In this document: positions 1-5,910 of the stretch, one piece after another
How the letters are laid out: each line of letters begins with the position of its first letter
Position numbering within the stretch: the first letter of the stretch is position 1
Origin: an uncultured Bacilli bacterium
GTDB taxonomy: Bacteria; Bacillota_I; Bacilli_A; RF39; UBA660
Length of the DNA stretch: 6,213 bases
Assembly (NCBI GenBank): GCA_947588865.1
Contig: CANPYQ010000065.1
Location: 1-6,213, forward strand
Direction: 5' to 3'
Program-made: the position numbers and the translations under genes
The notes under the pieces: generated by a model
What the model saw: only the letters and a program-made list of their open reading frames with translations
The model's database searches: none
What the model was told of the DNA's origin: nothing

Positions 1-435
1 ATAAATTATAATTCATTATTTTATATGGTTGTATTTATTTATATAATCCTTTTGGCTTGTAAAATTATTTTTCCATTTGATTTACCAACGGGGAGAACTG
101 TAATTTCGTTTTTTTCTATTTATATTATATCATTATTTGATTTTATAGATTTATTTACGATGATAAAATATAAAAGATATATTTATTTGATAATTGTATT
201 AGTTGCAGGTTTATCATTTTTTACTAATTTAAATGTTAACTACATTAGAGAATGGAAAAAAGATCAATATTTGAAAATTTTAGTTGAGAAAAAGTATAAA
301 CAAAATAAAATTATATCATTAGATGAGATACCTAACGAATCTTATCCAACAATGCAATACTATTATCAAAAATATAAAATTTTATACTCATATCCTTTAA
401 TTACTAATGAGACATATAAAAAAATTATAAAATAG
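1..435 (+). CDS. C-terminal part of a polytopic membrane protein, 5' end missing
   Basis: The frame is open to the left edge, so the 144 visible residues are the C-terminal part of a longer protein and the ATG at 25 is probably internal. Three hydrophobic segments are visible, at about residues 6-25, 33-53 and 61-78. A hydrophilic tail of about 65 residues follows, rich in Lys, Tyr and Ile and ending in KKIIK. An LPTGRT motif sits in the short loop before the second segment. The layout (membrane helices, then a short soluble tail) recalls the C-termini of multi-pass surface-polysaccharide or glycosyltransferase-like proteins and of the DUF6056-type membrane family. This resemblance is weak and no function is assigned. 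An intrinsic terminator follows 51 bp after the stop, so the gene ends its own transcription unit. It is likely cargo of element A. Confidence 0.75.
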   Translation: MNYNSLFYMVVFIYIILLACKIIFPFDLPTGRTVISFFSIYIISLFDFIDLFTMIKYKRYIYLIIVLVAGLSFFTNLNVNYIREWKKDQYLKILVEKKYKQNKIISLDEIPNESYPTMQYYYQKYKILYSYPLITNETYKKIIK

Positions 436-486
436 ATAAAAATTAATACAAAAAAATTTATAAATTGTAATATATTTTTAATGATT

Positions 487-518
487 AAAAAGTATCTAAT
501 AGAAAGATACTTTTTTTT
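487..518 (+). terminator. Rho-independent terminator after the membrane-protein gene
   Basis: The hairpin has arms GTATCT (492-497) and AGATAC (505-510) around a 7-nt loop. It is extended by an A-run on the left pairing with the T-run on the right, and is followed by eight T residues (511-518). It separates the membrane-protein gene from the small gene and recombinase downstream, so those need their own promoter. No convincing -35/-10 pair was found in 519-583. Confidence 0.85.
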
Positions 519-595
519 AAATAAGTATTAATAACTAAAATATTGAATATTTTATAGTATAGAAAACAAAAATCATTAAAATTAGGAGTGTGTAT

Positions 596-697
596 ATGAA
601 AATAGTAAATATATTTAATGAAGATGGGAAATCATTAGATCAATTAATAGAAAAATTAATAATAGATTATTGCTTTGAACTTAAAATATTTAAATAA
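596..697 (+). CDS. Small protein of 33 residues preceding the element A recombinase
   Basis: The gene is a short ATG-initiated frame of 33 codons ending in TAA. A clear AGGAG (584-588) lies 7 nt before the start, which is the main reason to accept it as real. The product begins MKIVNIFNEDGK, continues with an amphipathic stretch (SLDQLIEKLIIDY) and ends in a basic tail. It has no membrane segment. It sits 42 bp before the recombinase start on the same strand with no terminator between, so the two are probably co-transcribed. Small genes directly upstream of large serine recombinases are common in Firmicute elements and their role is mostly unknown. A part in recombination direction (excision factor) or in regulation is possible but is inference. 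Confidence 0.65.
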   Translation: MKIVNIFNEDGKSLDQLIEKLIIDYCFELKIFK

Positions 698-739
698 AAA
701 TAAATATAACTAAAAGTAAAAAATATTGAAAGGAGAATA

Positions 740-2302
740 ATGAAAGGTAATAAGATATATAAAGCTGGAACTTATAGGCGACTATCTAGGGAGGATGGAG
801 ATAATTTAGAAAGTGAAAGTATTATAAATCAAAGTATATTAATAAATGATTTCTTAAGTTCTACAAAAGAAAATATTATATTTAAAAAAGAATATACAGA
901 TGATGGATATTCTGGTGGTAATTTTGATAGACCTGGGTGGAATAAGCTAATGGAAGATATTGATAATGGTCTAATTAATACTATAATTACAAAAGATTTA
1001 TCAAGGATGGGAAGAGATTATATTTCTATGGGTGAATATATTGAAAAAATTTTCCCAGAGAAAAATATTAGATATATTGCAATTAATGATGATATAGATA
1101 CTTTATATGAAACACCGGGATTAGAAATGTTACAATTTAAGTTGGTATTTAATGACTTTTATATTAAAGAAACTTCTAAGAAAATAAGAAAAATAATGAA
1201 AGAGAAAAAGGAAAAAGGACAATATACTGGGTGGAAAGGTGTATATGGTTATAAGAGGGATCCTAATGATAAACATAAATTAATAGTGGATGAAAAGGTA
1301 AAACCTATTGTAGAAAGGATGTTTAATTTAGCTCTAGAAGGAAAAACGCCATATCAAATAGCTAATATTTTTACACAGGAAGGAATACCAACTCCTAGTG
1401 TTTATGCCAACATAAATAGAAATGAAAAATTAACTACATATAAATTTTGGTGTGCAAGAACTATTGAAGAAATGTTAAAAAATCCTACTTATATTGGTAA
1501 TTTAACACAAGGAAAAAGAAAGAAAATTAATTATAAGTCAAAGAAAGAAATTAGAGTTCCTAAAGAAGAATGGATTATTGTTGAAAATACCCATAAACCA
1601 ATAATTGATAAAGATATATTTGATATTGTTCAAACTTTATTAGGTAAAAATAGGAAAAGAAAAGTAAAAGATAATACCCAATTATTTACAGGATTTATTT
1701 TTTGTAAAGAATGTGGACATACTATTGGTTTTACAAGAAGTATGGATGGAAAAAGATTATATTGTCATTGTAATTATTATACTAAAAATAGTAAATATGG
1801 TTTATGTACTCCTCATACTTGCAATTATAAAAAATTGGAAGATTTAATTATAAATAAAATAAAAGAAATATTTAATAGTTACCTTAATAAAAATAAATTA
1901 ATATTAAAATTAGAGGATATAAAAAAACAATATGATGTAAAATTAAATACAAAAAAAAATATAAATATTTTAAATAAAAAAATAGATACCTTTTTAAATT
2001 ACAAAGATGAAATTTATAATGATAAACTCTGTGGTAATATAGATTTGGATATGTATAATAGAATGATTTTGAAATATAACAATATAATTAATGGATTAAA
2101 CAAAGATAAAGATAGATTGGTAAAAAAATTTAATTCATTAAATAATGATAATTTAGAAAATAATGGAGAATTTTTTTTAAATAAAGTGGAGGAATTTTTA
2201 TCTTTAAAAAATCCTAATAGAAAGTTAATTGCTAGTTTAATTGACAAAATAACCTTTAGTGAAGATAAGAAAGTGGAAATATTTTATAAGTTTAAACTTT
2301 AA
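740..2302 (+). CDS. Large serine recombinase of element A (TnpX/TndX-like)
   Basis: This is a site-specific recombinase of the large serine family that cuts and rejoins DNA through a 5'-phosphoserine link, integrating and excising its element. At 520 residues it has the full domain order. The N-terminal resolvase domain has YRRLSRED with probable nucleophile Ser16, DDGYSGGNFDRPGW (54-67), and TKDLSRMGRDY (84-94) with the conserved arginines. A recombinase domain follows at about 165-300, then a zinc ribbon with Cys322/Cys325 (CKEC) paired with Cys342/344 and Cys356/361, then a Lys/Asn-rich coiled-coil region at about 365-480. The motif set matches the TnpX (Tn4451) and TndX (Tn5397) type. ATG 740 follows AAAGGAG (729-735) at 4 nt, a slightly short spacing, and it gives the normal N-terminus for the family. 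The gene ends about 30 bp before the junction with the host gene. It is not close in sequence to the other recombinase in this window. Confidence 0.95.
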   Translation: MKGNKIYKAGTYRRLSREDGDNLESESIINQSILINDFLSSTKENIIFKKEYTDDGYSGGNFDRPGWNKLMEDIDNGLINTIITKDLSRMGRDYISMGEYIEKIFPEKNIRYIAINDDIDTLYETPGLEMLQFKLVFNDFYIKETSKKIRKIMKEKKEKGQYTGWKGVYGYKRDPNDKHKLIVDEKVKPIVERMFNLALEGKTPYQIANIFTQEGIPTPSVYANINRNEKLTTYKFWCARTIEEMLKNPTYIGNLTQGKRKKINYKSKKEIRVPKEEWIIVENTHKPIIDKDIFDIVQTLLGKNRKRKVKDNTQLFTGFIFCKECGHTIGFTRSMDGKRLYCHCNYYTKNSKYGLCTPHTCNYKKLEDLIINKIKEIFNSYLNKNKLILKLEDIKKQYDVKLNTKKNINILNKKIDTFLNYKDEIYNDKLCGNIDLDMYNRMILKYNNIINGLNKDKDRLVKKFNSLNNDNLENNGEFFLNKVEEFLSLKNPNRKLIASLIDKITFSEDKKVEIFYKFKL

Positions 2303-2306
2303 TTTG

Positions 2307-2355
2307 ATATATTTTGTTATAACTTATGTAACGAACAGGTGGTATGCCTGAAATG
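2307..2355. other. Putative right attachment site of element A (attR), core perhaps GA at 2333-2334
   Basis: Host-gene coding starts abruptly here. The frame reading RTGGMPEMTLEYAL has a stop codon (TAA, 2329-2331) just before the Arg codon, so the element-host border is at or very near 2332-2338. TnpX and TndX exchange at a GA dinucleotide. A GA at 2333-2334 completes an Arg codon (nGA; AGA in the intact gene would restore the family's GGR-x-GGMP motif). The inner arm contains a GTTATAAC palindrome (2316-2323). The partner site is outside the window, so the exact core cannot be proved here. Confidence 0.45.
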
Positions 2356-2486
2356 ACATTAGAATATGCTCTAAAACAAAATGGTATTGATCCTAAAAAT
2401 GATGTAGATATTGATACTTCTGTTGCTTTTGCTGCAATGAGTGGAGCATTTATTGGAGGGCAAGGTGACTTTGTTGCATTATTTGA
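2332..2486 (+). pseudogene. Middle fragment of an ABC-transporter substrate-binding protein (NMT1/SsuA-like), cut at both ends
   Basis: About 52 codons read RTGGMPEMTLEYALKQNG, then DTSVAFAAMSGAFIGGQGDFVALFE. This is the middle of the periplasmic-type binding protein family of nitrate/sulfonate/taurine/thiamine-precursor ABC transporters (NMT1/THI5-like, SsuA-like), in which GGMPEMTLEY and GDxVxLFEP are typical. In Gram-positive bacteria such proteins are lipid-anchored and deliver substrate to a membrane permease and ATPase. The fragment has no start codon context or ribosome site. On the left it is preceded by an in-frame stop inside element A. On the right the frame runs from Glu (2485-2487) into element B and stops at TGA 2503-2505. 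The continuation of the protein is at 5465. It is a trapped remnant of about 155 bp and cannot make product on its own. Confidence 0.9.
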
Positions 2487-2512
2487 GGATAGTGTAAAAG
2501 AATGAAGTCACT
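2464..2512. other. attL of element B: hybrid of host half-site and element half-site around core GA
   Basis: The left half (2464-2484) is host sequence, with outer GTGACTT (2465-2471) and inner GTTGCATT (2473-2480) ending 4 nt before the core GA (2485-2486). The right half (2487-2512) belongs to the element and ends in GAAGTCACT (2504-2512). That 9-mer is the exact reverse complement of AGTGACTTC at the other end of the element (5439-5447). Both element arms are 26 nt long measured from the GA. The site lies 24 bp from the stop of the element's recombinase. Confidence 0.85.
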
Positions 2513-2536
2513 TTAACATTAAATTATAAGTCTACT

Positions 2537-4252
2537 TTATAGACAAAAATAACAATTCACTTGATAATAGACTTTATAGCGTTTAGTTCCTTTAGTATCA
2601 TAGCCTCTTTTAAATTCATAATTATTTCTTATAATTGGTTGCAGTTGTTCTTGTTCCTGTTCATCATTACCTTTATATGATAAAAATATATTTAATTCCA
2701 TATTATTCTTATCTTTATTGATTTTTGAAACTATAATATGATCGAGTAATAAACTAATTGCTTTGCTAATTGTAGATTTAGAATTAATTTTGTGTTTTAT
2801 CATATTTGAAAGTTTTTCTATTAAATTGCTTGAATTTTTTAGTTTTTCTTTTTCTTGTTTTAAATTATTTAAAATAGGTTTAAGTTTTTTTAATTTTTCA
2901 TTAAATAAGTTATTTCTTTCGTAAAATTCAGAATTTGTTAAACTACCCTGCAGACTAAGTTCAAGTATTTTATCTTTTTTAAAATGAATTTCTTCTATTT
3001 CTTTTTCTAGTTGTTCTATTTTGTCATCAATTCCAGTATCTATTTCTAAATGCTTATAATAATTCATAAGGATTCCTATAACTTTATTAAAATCAATTTG
3101 TAATTTAGATATCAAATCTTTAAAAATAACATCTAATTCTGATTCTCTAATATTAGGTGAATCACAAGTAGTTTTTCCATTTTTTAAATATTCTGAACAA
3201 ACCCAAGTAATATCTTTTTTATTTTTTCTAAACTCTCTTCTATGAAAAATAGTATTATGCTCTGCACAGTAAATTTTAGCACTATATAAATATCTATTTT
3301 TATAAATATTTTTATTTACTTTTCGAATCTTAAATGATTTTTTCCTTGTCATTAAACGAATATTAGCTCTTTCCCACAGTTTTTCATCAACAATTGGGGG
3401 AATTCTTGTTTTATCCTCATAGATAACCCAATCATCTTTTTCAAAGTGTTTTATTTTTTTTGTCATGTAATCTACAATCTCCGATTTTCTAGCACAATAG
3501 TAACCTTTATATTTAGGATTTTCAATCATTCTAGAAATTGTGGAAATACACCATTTTTTATTTTTATAAGTTTTTAATCCTTCATTGTTTAAAATCTTTG
3601 AAATTTTAGAAAGAGTTAATTTTTCTATTGCATATAATTCATAAATTTTTCTTACTATTTTTGCTTCTTCTTCAACAATATTAAGAATTCCCGCATTTTT
3701 ATCTTTTTTATAACCATATAACATATCATTTCCAAGTATTTCACCACGTTCTATTGCTCTATTCATTCCAAACTTAACACGTTCAGATAAACGTCTTATT
3801 TCATCTTGTGCCATCGAAGCCATTATGGTAAGTCTTAGTTCTGAATCAGGCATTGCAGTATTAATATTATCATTTACAAATAAAACAGCTACTCCATAAG
3901 ATAAAAGTTCTCTAGTATACTTTATACTATCAAGAGTATTTCTTGAAAATCTAGAAATTTCTTTAGTAACAATCAAATCAAATTTATTAGTTCTTGCATC
4001 TTCAATCATTCTCATAAAATTATCTCTTTTAATATCACTAGTACCAGTAATTCCATCATCTACATATCCTGGAACATAAATCCAATCTTTTCTCTCTTTT
4101 ATATATTGTTCAAAATGTTCTACTTGATTTTGAGGGGATTTTTTTTGTTCACGAGTATCTGTTGATACTCTTGCATAATCTGTTACTCTAAGTTTTATAC
4201 TTGTAAGTGGTATTCCCATATTTAGTTTCTTTCGAACAGTATATAAATCCAA
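2537..4252 (-). CDS. Large serine recombinase of element B
   Basis: This 571-residue site-specific recombinase presumably integrates and excises element B. The N-terminal extension (YTVRKKLNMG...) precedes the catalytic motif YARVSTD with probable nucleophile Ser30. DDGITGT (65-71) and VTKEISRFSRNT (95-106, conserved arginines) follow, and then the helix MAQDEIRRLSERVKFG. The recombinase domain is at about 180-300, with FLGN-like GNDMLYGYKKD at its start. The zinc-ribbon ligands appear to be Cys329, His332 (CAEH instead of the usual CxxC), Cys352 and Cys363. A coiled coil rich in Glu and Lys spans about 410-490. The C-terminal tail of about 40 residues after the last recognisable region is unusual (EQEQEQLQP and a Tyr/Cys-rich end). 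The start codon is TTG, chosen because AAGGAG (4261-4266) lies 8 nt upstream and the N-terminus matches the family. It follows the small gene 4299-4487 by 46 bp and is probably co-transcribed with it. No terminator was seen before the attachment site. Confidence 0.95.
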   Translation of the reverse strand: MDLYTVRKKLNMGIPLTSIKLRVTDYARVSTDTREQKKSPQNQVEHFEQYIKERKDWIYVPGYVDDGITGTSDIKRDNFMRMIEDARTNKFDLIVTKEISRFSRNTLDSIKYTRELLSYGVAVLFVNDNINTAMPDSELRLTIMASMAQDEIRRLSERVKFGMNRAIERGEILGNDMLYGYKKDKNAGILNIVEEEAKIVRKIYELYAIEKLTLSKISKILNNEGLKTYKNKKWCISTISRMIENPKYKGYYCARKSEIVDYMTKKIKHFEKDDWVIYEDKTRIPPIVDEKLWERANIRLMTRKKSFKIRKVNKNIYKNRYLYSAKIYCAEHNTIFHRREFRKNKKDITWVCSEYLKNGKTTCDSPNIRESELDVIFKDLISKLQIDFNKVIGILMNYYKHLEIDTGIDDKIEQLEKEIEEIHFKKDKILELSLQGSLTNSEFYERNNLFNEKLKKLKPILNNLKQEKEKLKNSSNLIEKLSNMIKHKINSKSTISKAISLLLDHIIVSKINKDKNNMELNIFLSYKGNDEQEQEQLQPIIRNNYEFKRGYDTKGTKRYKVYYQVNCYFCL

Positions 4253-4260
4253 CTTTTTTT

Positions 4261-4266
4261 CTCCTT
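4261..4266 (-). promoter_or_regulatory. Ribosome binding site that fixes the TTG start of the element B recombinase
   Basis: AAGGAG on the minus strand lies 8 nt before TTG at 4250-4252. No ATG occurs at this spacing, so translation most likely starts at TTG. A rare start codon may keep recombinase levels low. Confidence 0.75.
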
Positions 4267-4298
4267 TCCAATTTTATTTTTTATATATTAGATTTTTA

Positions 4299-4487
4299 TC
4301 ACTGAAAATATAATTTTTTTAATTCATTTAATTTATTTAATATATTATCTTCTGTATATTTAAATATTTTATAAGATATTTTATTTTCATTAAATAATTC
4401 TTTATTTAGACTGAGAGCAATTTCCAAAATTATTTCTTTATTTTTATTTTTTACTCCTGCCATTTTAGTAAAATCATTAAAATTCAT
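4299..4487 (-). CDS. Small 62-residue protein upstream of the element B recombinase
   Basis: The gene is a compact frame from ATG 4485-4487 with GAGGAG (4495-4500) 7 nt upstream, so it is very likely translated. The protein appears largely helical and is charged (MNFNDFTKMAGVKNKNKEII at the start). It contains a segment ENKISYKIFKYTEDNILNKL that resembles the I-S/T-x-x-x-[FY] pattern of short SHOCT-like proteins often found before serine recombinases. That likeness is weak. It has no membrane segment or cysteine pairs. It is 46 bp before the recombinase and reads in the same direction, so they probably form one transcript. Possible roles are excision factor or regulator of the recombinase. 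Neither is shown by the sequence. Confidence 0.75.
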   Translation of the reverse strand: MNFNDFTKMAGVKNKNKEIILEIALSLNKELFNENKISYKIFKYTEDNILNKLNELKKLYFQ

Positions 4488-4569
4488 ATAAATTCTCCTC
4501 TATTTTAAATTATGAGATAAGTAACAAAATAATACGTTAAGAAAAATTTATCATCGTAAACATTTTTCT

Positions 4570-4612
4570 AAAAAAAAGAGTCTAATGAAATTTTTTTACT
4601 TCATTAGAACTC
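4570..4612 (-). terminator. Strong rho-independent terminator after the element B cargo gene
   Basis: Read on the minus strand, arms 4600-4612 and 4578-4589 pair over 12 bp with one bulged base around a 10-nt loop. Eight T residues follow (complement of the A-run 4570-4577). It begins 23 bp after the cargo stop and lies upstream of the small gene and recombinase, so cargo transcription should not run into them. Confidence 0.9.
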
Positions 4613-4634
4613 ATTTAATTTATATTATTTAAGA

Positions 4635-5339
4635 TTATCTTATTTTTGCTCCATCGTCACCATATTTTGTACTATACTTATAAGATTTTTCAATAAAATC
4701 AATTAAATTTTCAATTTCTTCACCAAATTGTGGCCCTGTATAAAAACTTCCGTCTTTATGTTCATTTATTGTTTGATTTCCTACTTGTTCACTATATAAA
4801 TCATACATTTCTTTTAATTCATCATATTCAACAGTATTATCATATTGAAAGTCAGGATTTTTCCTTTTTTCTTGCCAAATATAAAATGGGATGCTTACAC
4901 TTTTACAAAGAATTTTCTTTTTTATTTCAGACATATTATCTTTTGGATCATTATATTCTGCTATTTCAGTACGATAGCCTATTTCTTGCCACATATTGTA
5001 TATTTCGGGGATATCTTTTAATACTTTCGCTATTTCTGAACCTCTTAAATTAATCATTTCATCTAATTCATCATGCGCTTTCTTTACATGTTCATCAAAC
5101 TTAAAAATTTCATAATGTGTATATAAAGAGTTTGTACCATCATCATTTTTCTTTTCTGGATAACCATTCTCTTCATAATACTGATCCATATATGATAATA
5201 ACTTACCTAATTCTACTCTACAATCCATTATTTCATAAAAATTAGGATCTGTATTTGGATTGTTTTTTATCCAATTATTAATGTCTTTCATTCTTTCTGT
5301 TAATCTGTCCGCCATAACGTCAAGTGTTTGTTTTTCCAT
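4635..5339 (-). CDS. Cargo protein of element B, 234 residues, unknown function
   Basis: I do not recognise this protein. It appears soluble and mostly helical, with many Glu/Asp/Lys/Tyr residues, no signal peptide and no membrane segment. Features that can be seen are an N-terminal helix (LDVMADRLTERMKDINNWIK), an acidic central part (KFDEHVKKAHDELDEMINLRG), the aromatic stretch SIPFYIWQEKRKNPDF, and a C-terminal part with SFYTGPQFGEEIENLIDF. No nuclease, kinase, toxin, helix-turn-helix or nucleotide-binding motif is evident. The start is ATG 5337-5339 with AGGAGG (5351-5356) 11 nt upstream, slightly long. It has its own consensus promoter and a strong terminator, as expected for a gene expressed while the element is integrated. 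Being the only gene besides the recombination module, it is the payload. Defence, competition or regulation of a host process are all possible, but nothing in the sequence chooses between them. Confidence 0.85.
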   Translation of the reverse strand: MEKQTLDVMADRLTERMKDINNWIKNNPNTDPNFYEIMDCRVELGKLLSYMDQYYEENGYPEKKNDDGTNSLYTHYEIFKFDEHVKKAHDELDEMINLRGSEIAKVLKDIPEIYNMWQEIGYRTEIAEYNDPKDNMSEIKKKILCKSVSIPFYIWQEKRKNPDFQYDNTVEYDELKEMYDLYSEQVGNQTINEHKDGSFYTGPQFGEEIENLIDFIEKSYKYSTKYGDDGAKIR

Positions 5340-5375
5340 AAAACTTAAAGCCTCCTGTCAATAATATTTAACTGT

Positions 5376-5405
5376 ATTATACTATTTAATATTTTTCTTT
5401 GTCAA
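5376..5405 (-). promoter_or_regulatory. Sigma-A type promoter of the cargo gene
   Basis: On the minus strand there is a perfect -35 TTGACA (5400-5405) and a perfect -10 TATAAT (5376-5381) with an 18-bp spacer. The -10 ends 37 bp before the cargo start codon. The promoter lies between the cargo gene and the right attachment site and stays with the element on excision, so it probably works in both states. Confidence 0.85.
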
Positions 5406-5438
5406 TATTATACTTTTGTTTCAAAAAAGACAAATATT

Positions 5439-5487
5439 AGTGACTTCTTATTGTTGCATTAAGAGAACCAAATGCAACTGAAGTTGA
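5439..5487. other. attR of element B: hybrid of element half-site and host half-site around core GA
   Basis: The element half (5439-5464) begins with AGTGACTTC (5439-5447), the inverted copy of the 9-mer at the other element end. It includes TTGTTGCATTA (5451-5461) before the core GA (5465-5466). The host half (5467-5487) has AATGCAAC (5471-5478), the reverse complement of GTTGCATT in the other host half (2473-2480), also 4 nt from the core. The cargo gene starts 99 bp inward from the site. Confidence 0.85.
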
Positions 5488-5869
5488 ACAACAAGGTTAT
5501 GGTCACGTAGTAGCATCAGTTGGAGAACTTGGTGGAGTTGTACCATATACATCTTATTCTGCTAGAGGAAGTTACATTGAAAAAAATAAAGAATTAATTA
5601 AAAACTTTGATAAAGCTATTCAAAAAGGTTTAGACTATGTTAAAAATCATACTGATAAAGAAGTAGCTCAAACTATATTAAAACAGTTTCCTGATACTTC
5701 ATTAAATGATTTAGAGAGTGCAGTAAAAAGATATAGAGAAGCTGATACATGGCCTTCTACAACTAAATTTAGTAAAGAATCATTTGATCATTTGCAAGAT
5801 ATTATGATTGATTATGGTGCATTAGATAAAAAAGTTTCTTATGATGATTTAATGTATGATATAAAATAA
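5465..5869 (+). pseudogene. 3' fragment of the ABC-transporter substrate-binding protein gene
   Basis: From the Glu codon formed at the crossover (5465-5467) the frame reads EPNATEVEQQGYGHVVASVG, then ELGGVVPYTSYSAR and on to a normal TAA at 5867-5869, 134 residues in all. It is the C-terminal domain of the NMT1/SsuA-like binding protein whose middle part is at 2332-2486. Joining the two at the GA gives GDFVALFEPNATE with no gain or loss of bases. The fragment itself is intact and carries no extra stops, so the insertion looks recent or reversible. It has no start or ribosome site of its own. A bidirectional terminator follows 17 bp later. The transporter's other genes are not in the window. 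Confidence 0.92.
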
Positions 5870-5880
5870 TTTGGAATAAA

Positions 5881-5907
5881 AAAAGCTACACTTAATGTGT
5901 AGTTTTT
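5881..5907. terminator. Bidirectional terminator between convergent host genes
   Basis: CTACAC (5886-5891) pairs with GTGTAG (5897-5902) around a 5-nt loop, flanked by an A-run on the left and a T-run on the right. It serves the + strand binding-protein gene and, read the other way, the minus-strand dehydrogenase gene whose stop is at 5911. Confidence 0.85.
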
Positions 5908-5910
5908 GTT

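Larger units (their letters stand above)
1..2334. mobile_element. Element A, right-hand part of a serine-recombinase mobile element (left end outside window)
   Basis: Everything left of the host-gene fragment that begins near 2332 is foreign to the ABC-transporter gene interrupted here. The segment ends about 30 bp after the stop of a large serine recombinase, which is the usual place for that enzyme beside its own attachment site. It holds a partial membrane-protein gene, a terminator, a small gene and the recombinase. No 5' part of the host gene is seen anywhere from 1 to 2331, so the other end must lie upstream of the window and the total size is unknown. Whether the membrane protein at 1-435 is cargo of this element is inferred from position only. 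Confidence 0.65.
2485..5464. mobile_element. Element B, complete ~2980-bp integrative element of the large-serine-recombinase type
   Basis: Both borders lie inside one host gene. Codon Glu is split so that GA at 2485-2486 and GA at 5465-5466 are the two copies of the exchange point, 2980 bp apart. Inside are three minus-strand genes: cargo (4635-5339), small protein (4299-4487) and recombinase (2537-4252). There are no conjugation, replication or phage structural genes, so it is a minimal integrating unit with one visible cargo gene. It could be mobilised by other elements or be a reduced descendant of a larger one. The cargo has its own promoter and terminator, which separate its expression from the recombinase. 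All genes read opposite to the disrupted host gene. Confidence 0.85.

Noticed and set aside
519..583. Promoter for the small gene and recombinase of element A (TTGAAT near 544, TATAGT near 553)
   Set aside because: The spacing between the two boxes is far too short, and in sequence this AT-rich single boxes mean little.
2014..2247. Open frame of 77 codons on the minus strand
   Set aside because: It lies wholly inside the recombinase gene 740-2302, in its coiled-coil/Asn-Lys-rich part, and has no plausible ribosome site. It is a shadow frame.
2488..2505. Short coding tail DSVKE and TGA after the host fragment as a real C-terminus
   Set aside because: These codons are element B attachment-site sequence, and the true continuation of the protein is at 5465. 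The tail is just read-through into the element.
4730..5053. Open frame of 107 codons on the plus strand, rich in Phe, Tyr and Leu
   Set aside because: It is antisense to the cargo gene, which has a good ribosome site, promoter and terminator. The hydrophobic composition is what the reverse strand of an AT-rich acidic/lysine-rich gene gives.
2471..5461. The 11-bp repeat TTGTTGCATTA (2471-2481 and 5451-5461) as a target-site duplication of a DDE transposon, or as the exact crossover tract
   Set aside because: There is no DDE transposase and a serine recombinase is present. The copies are at equal distance from the GA in attB and attP, so they are better read as the recombinase's inner binding motif. 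Crossover inside the tract would restore LREP instead of the expected LFEP and would not be centred in either symmetric site.
1..5464. A single compound element carrying two recombinases
   Set aside because: A host-gene fragment that belongs to the same reading as the 3' piece lies between them at 2332-2486, so there are two separate insertions.
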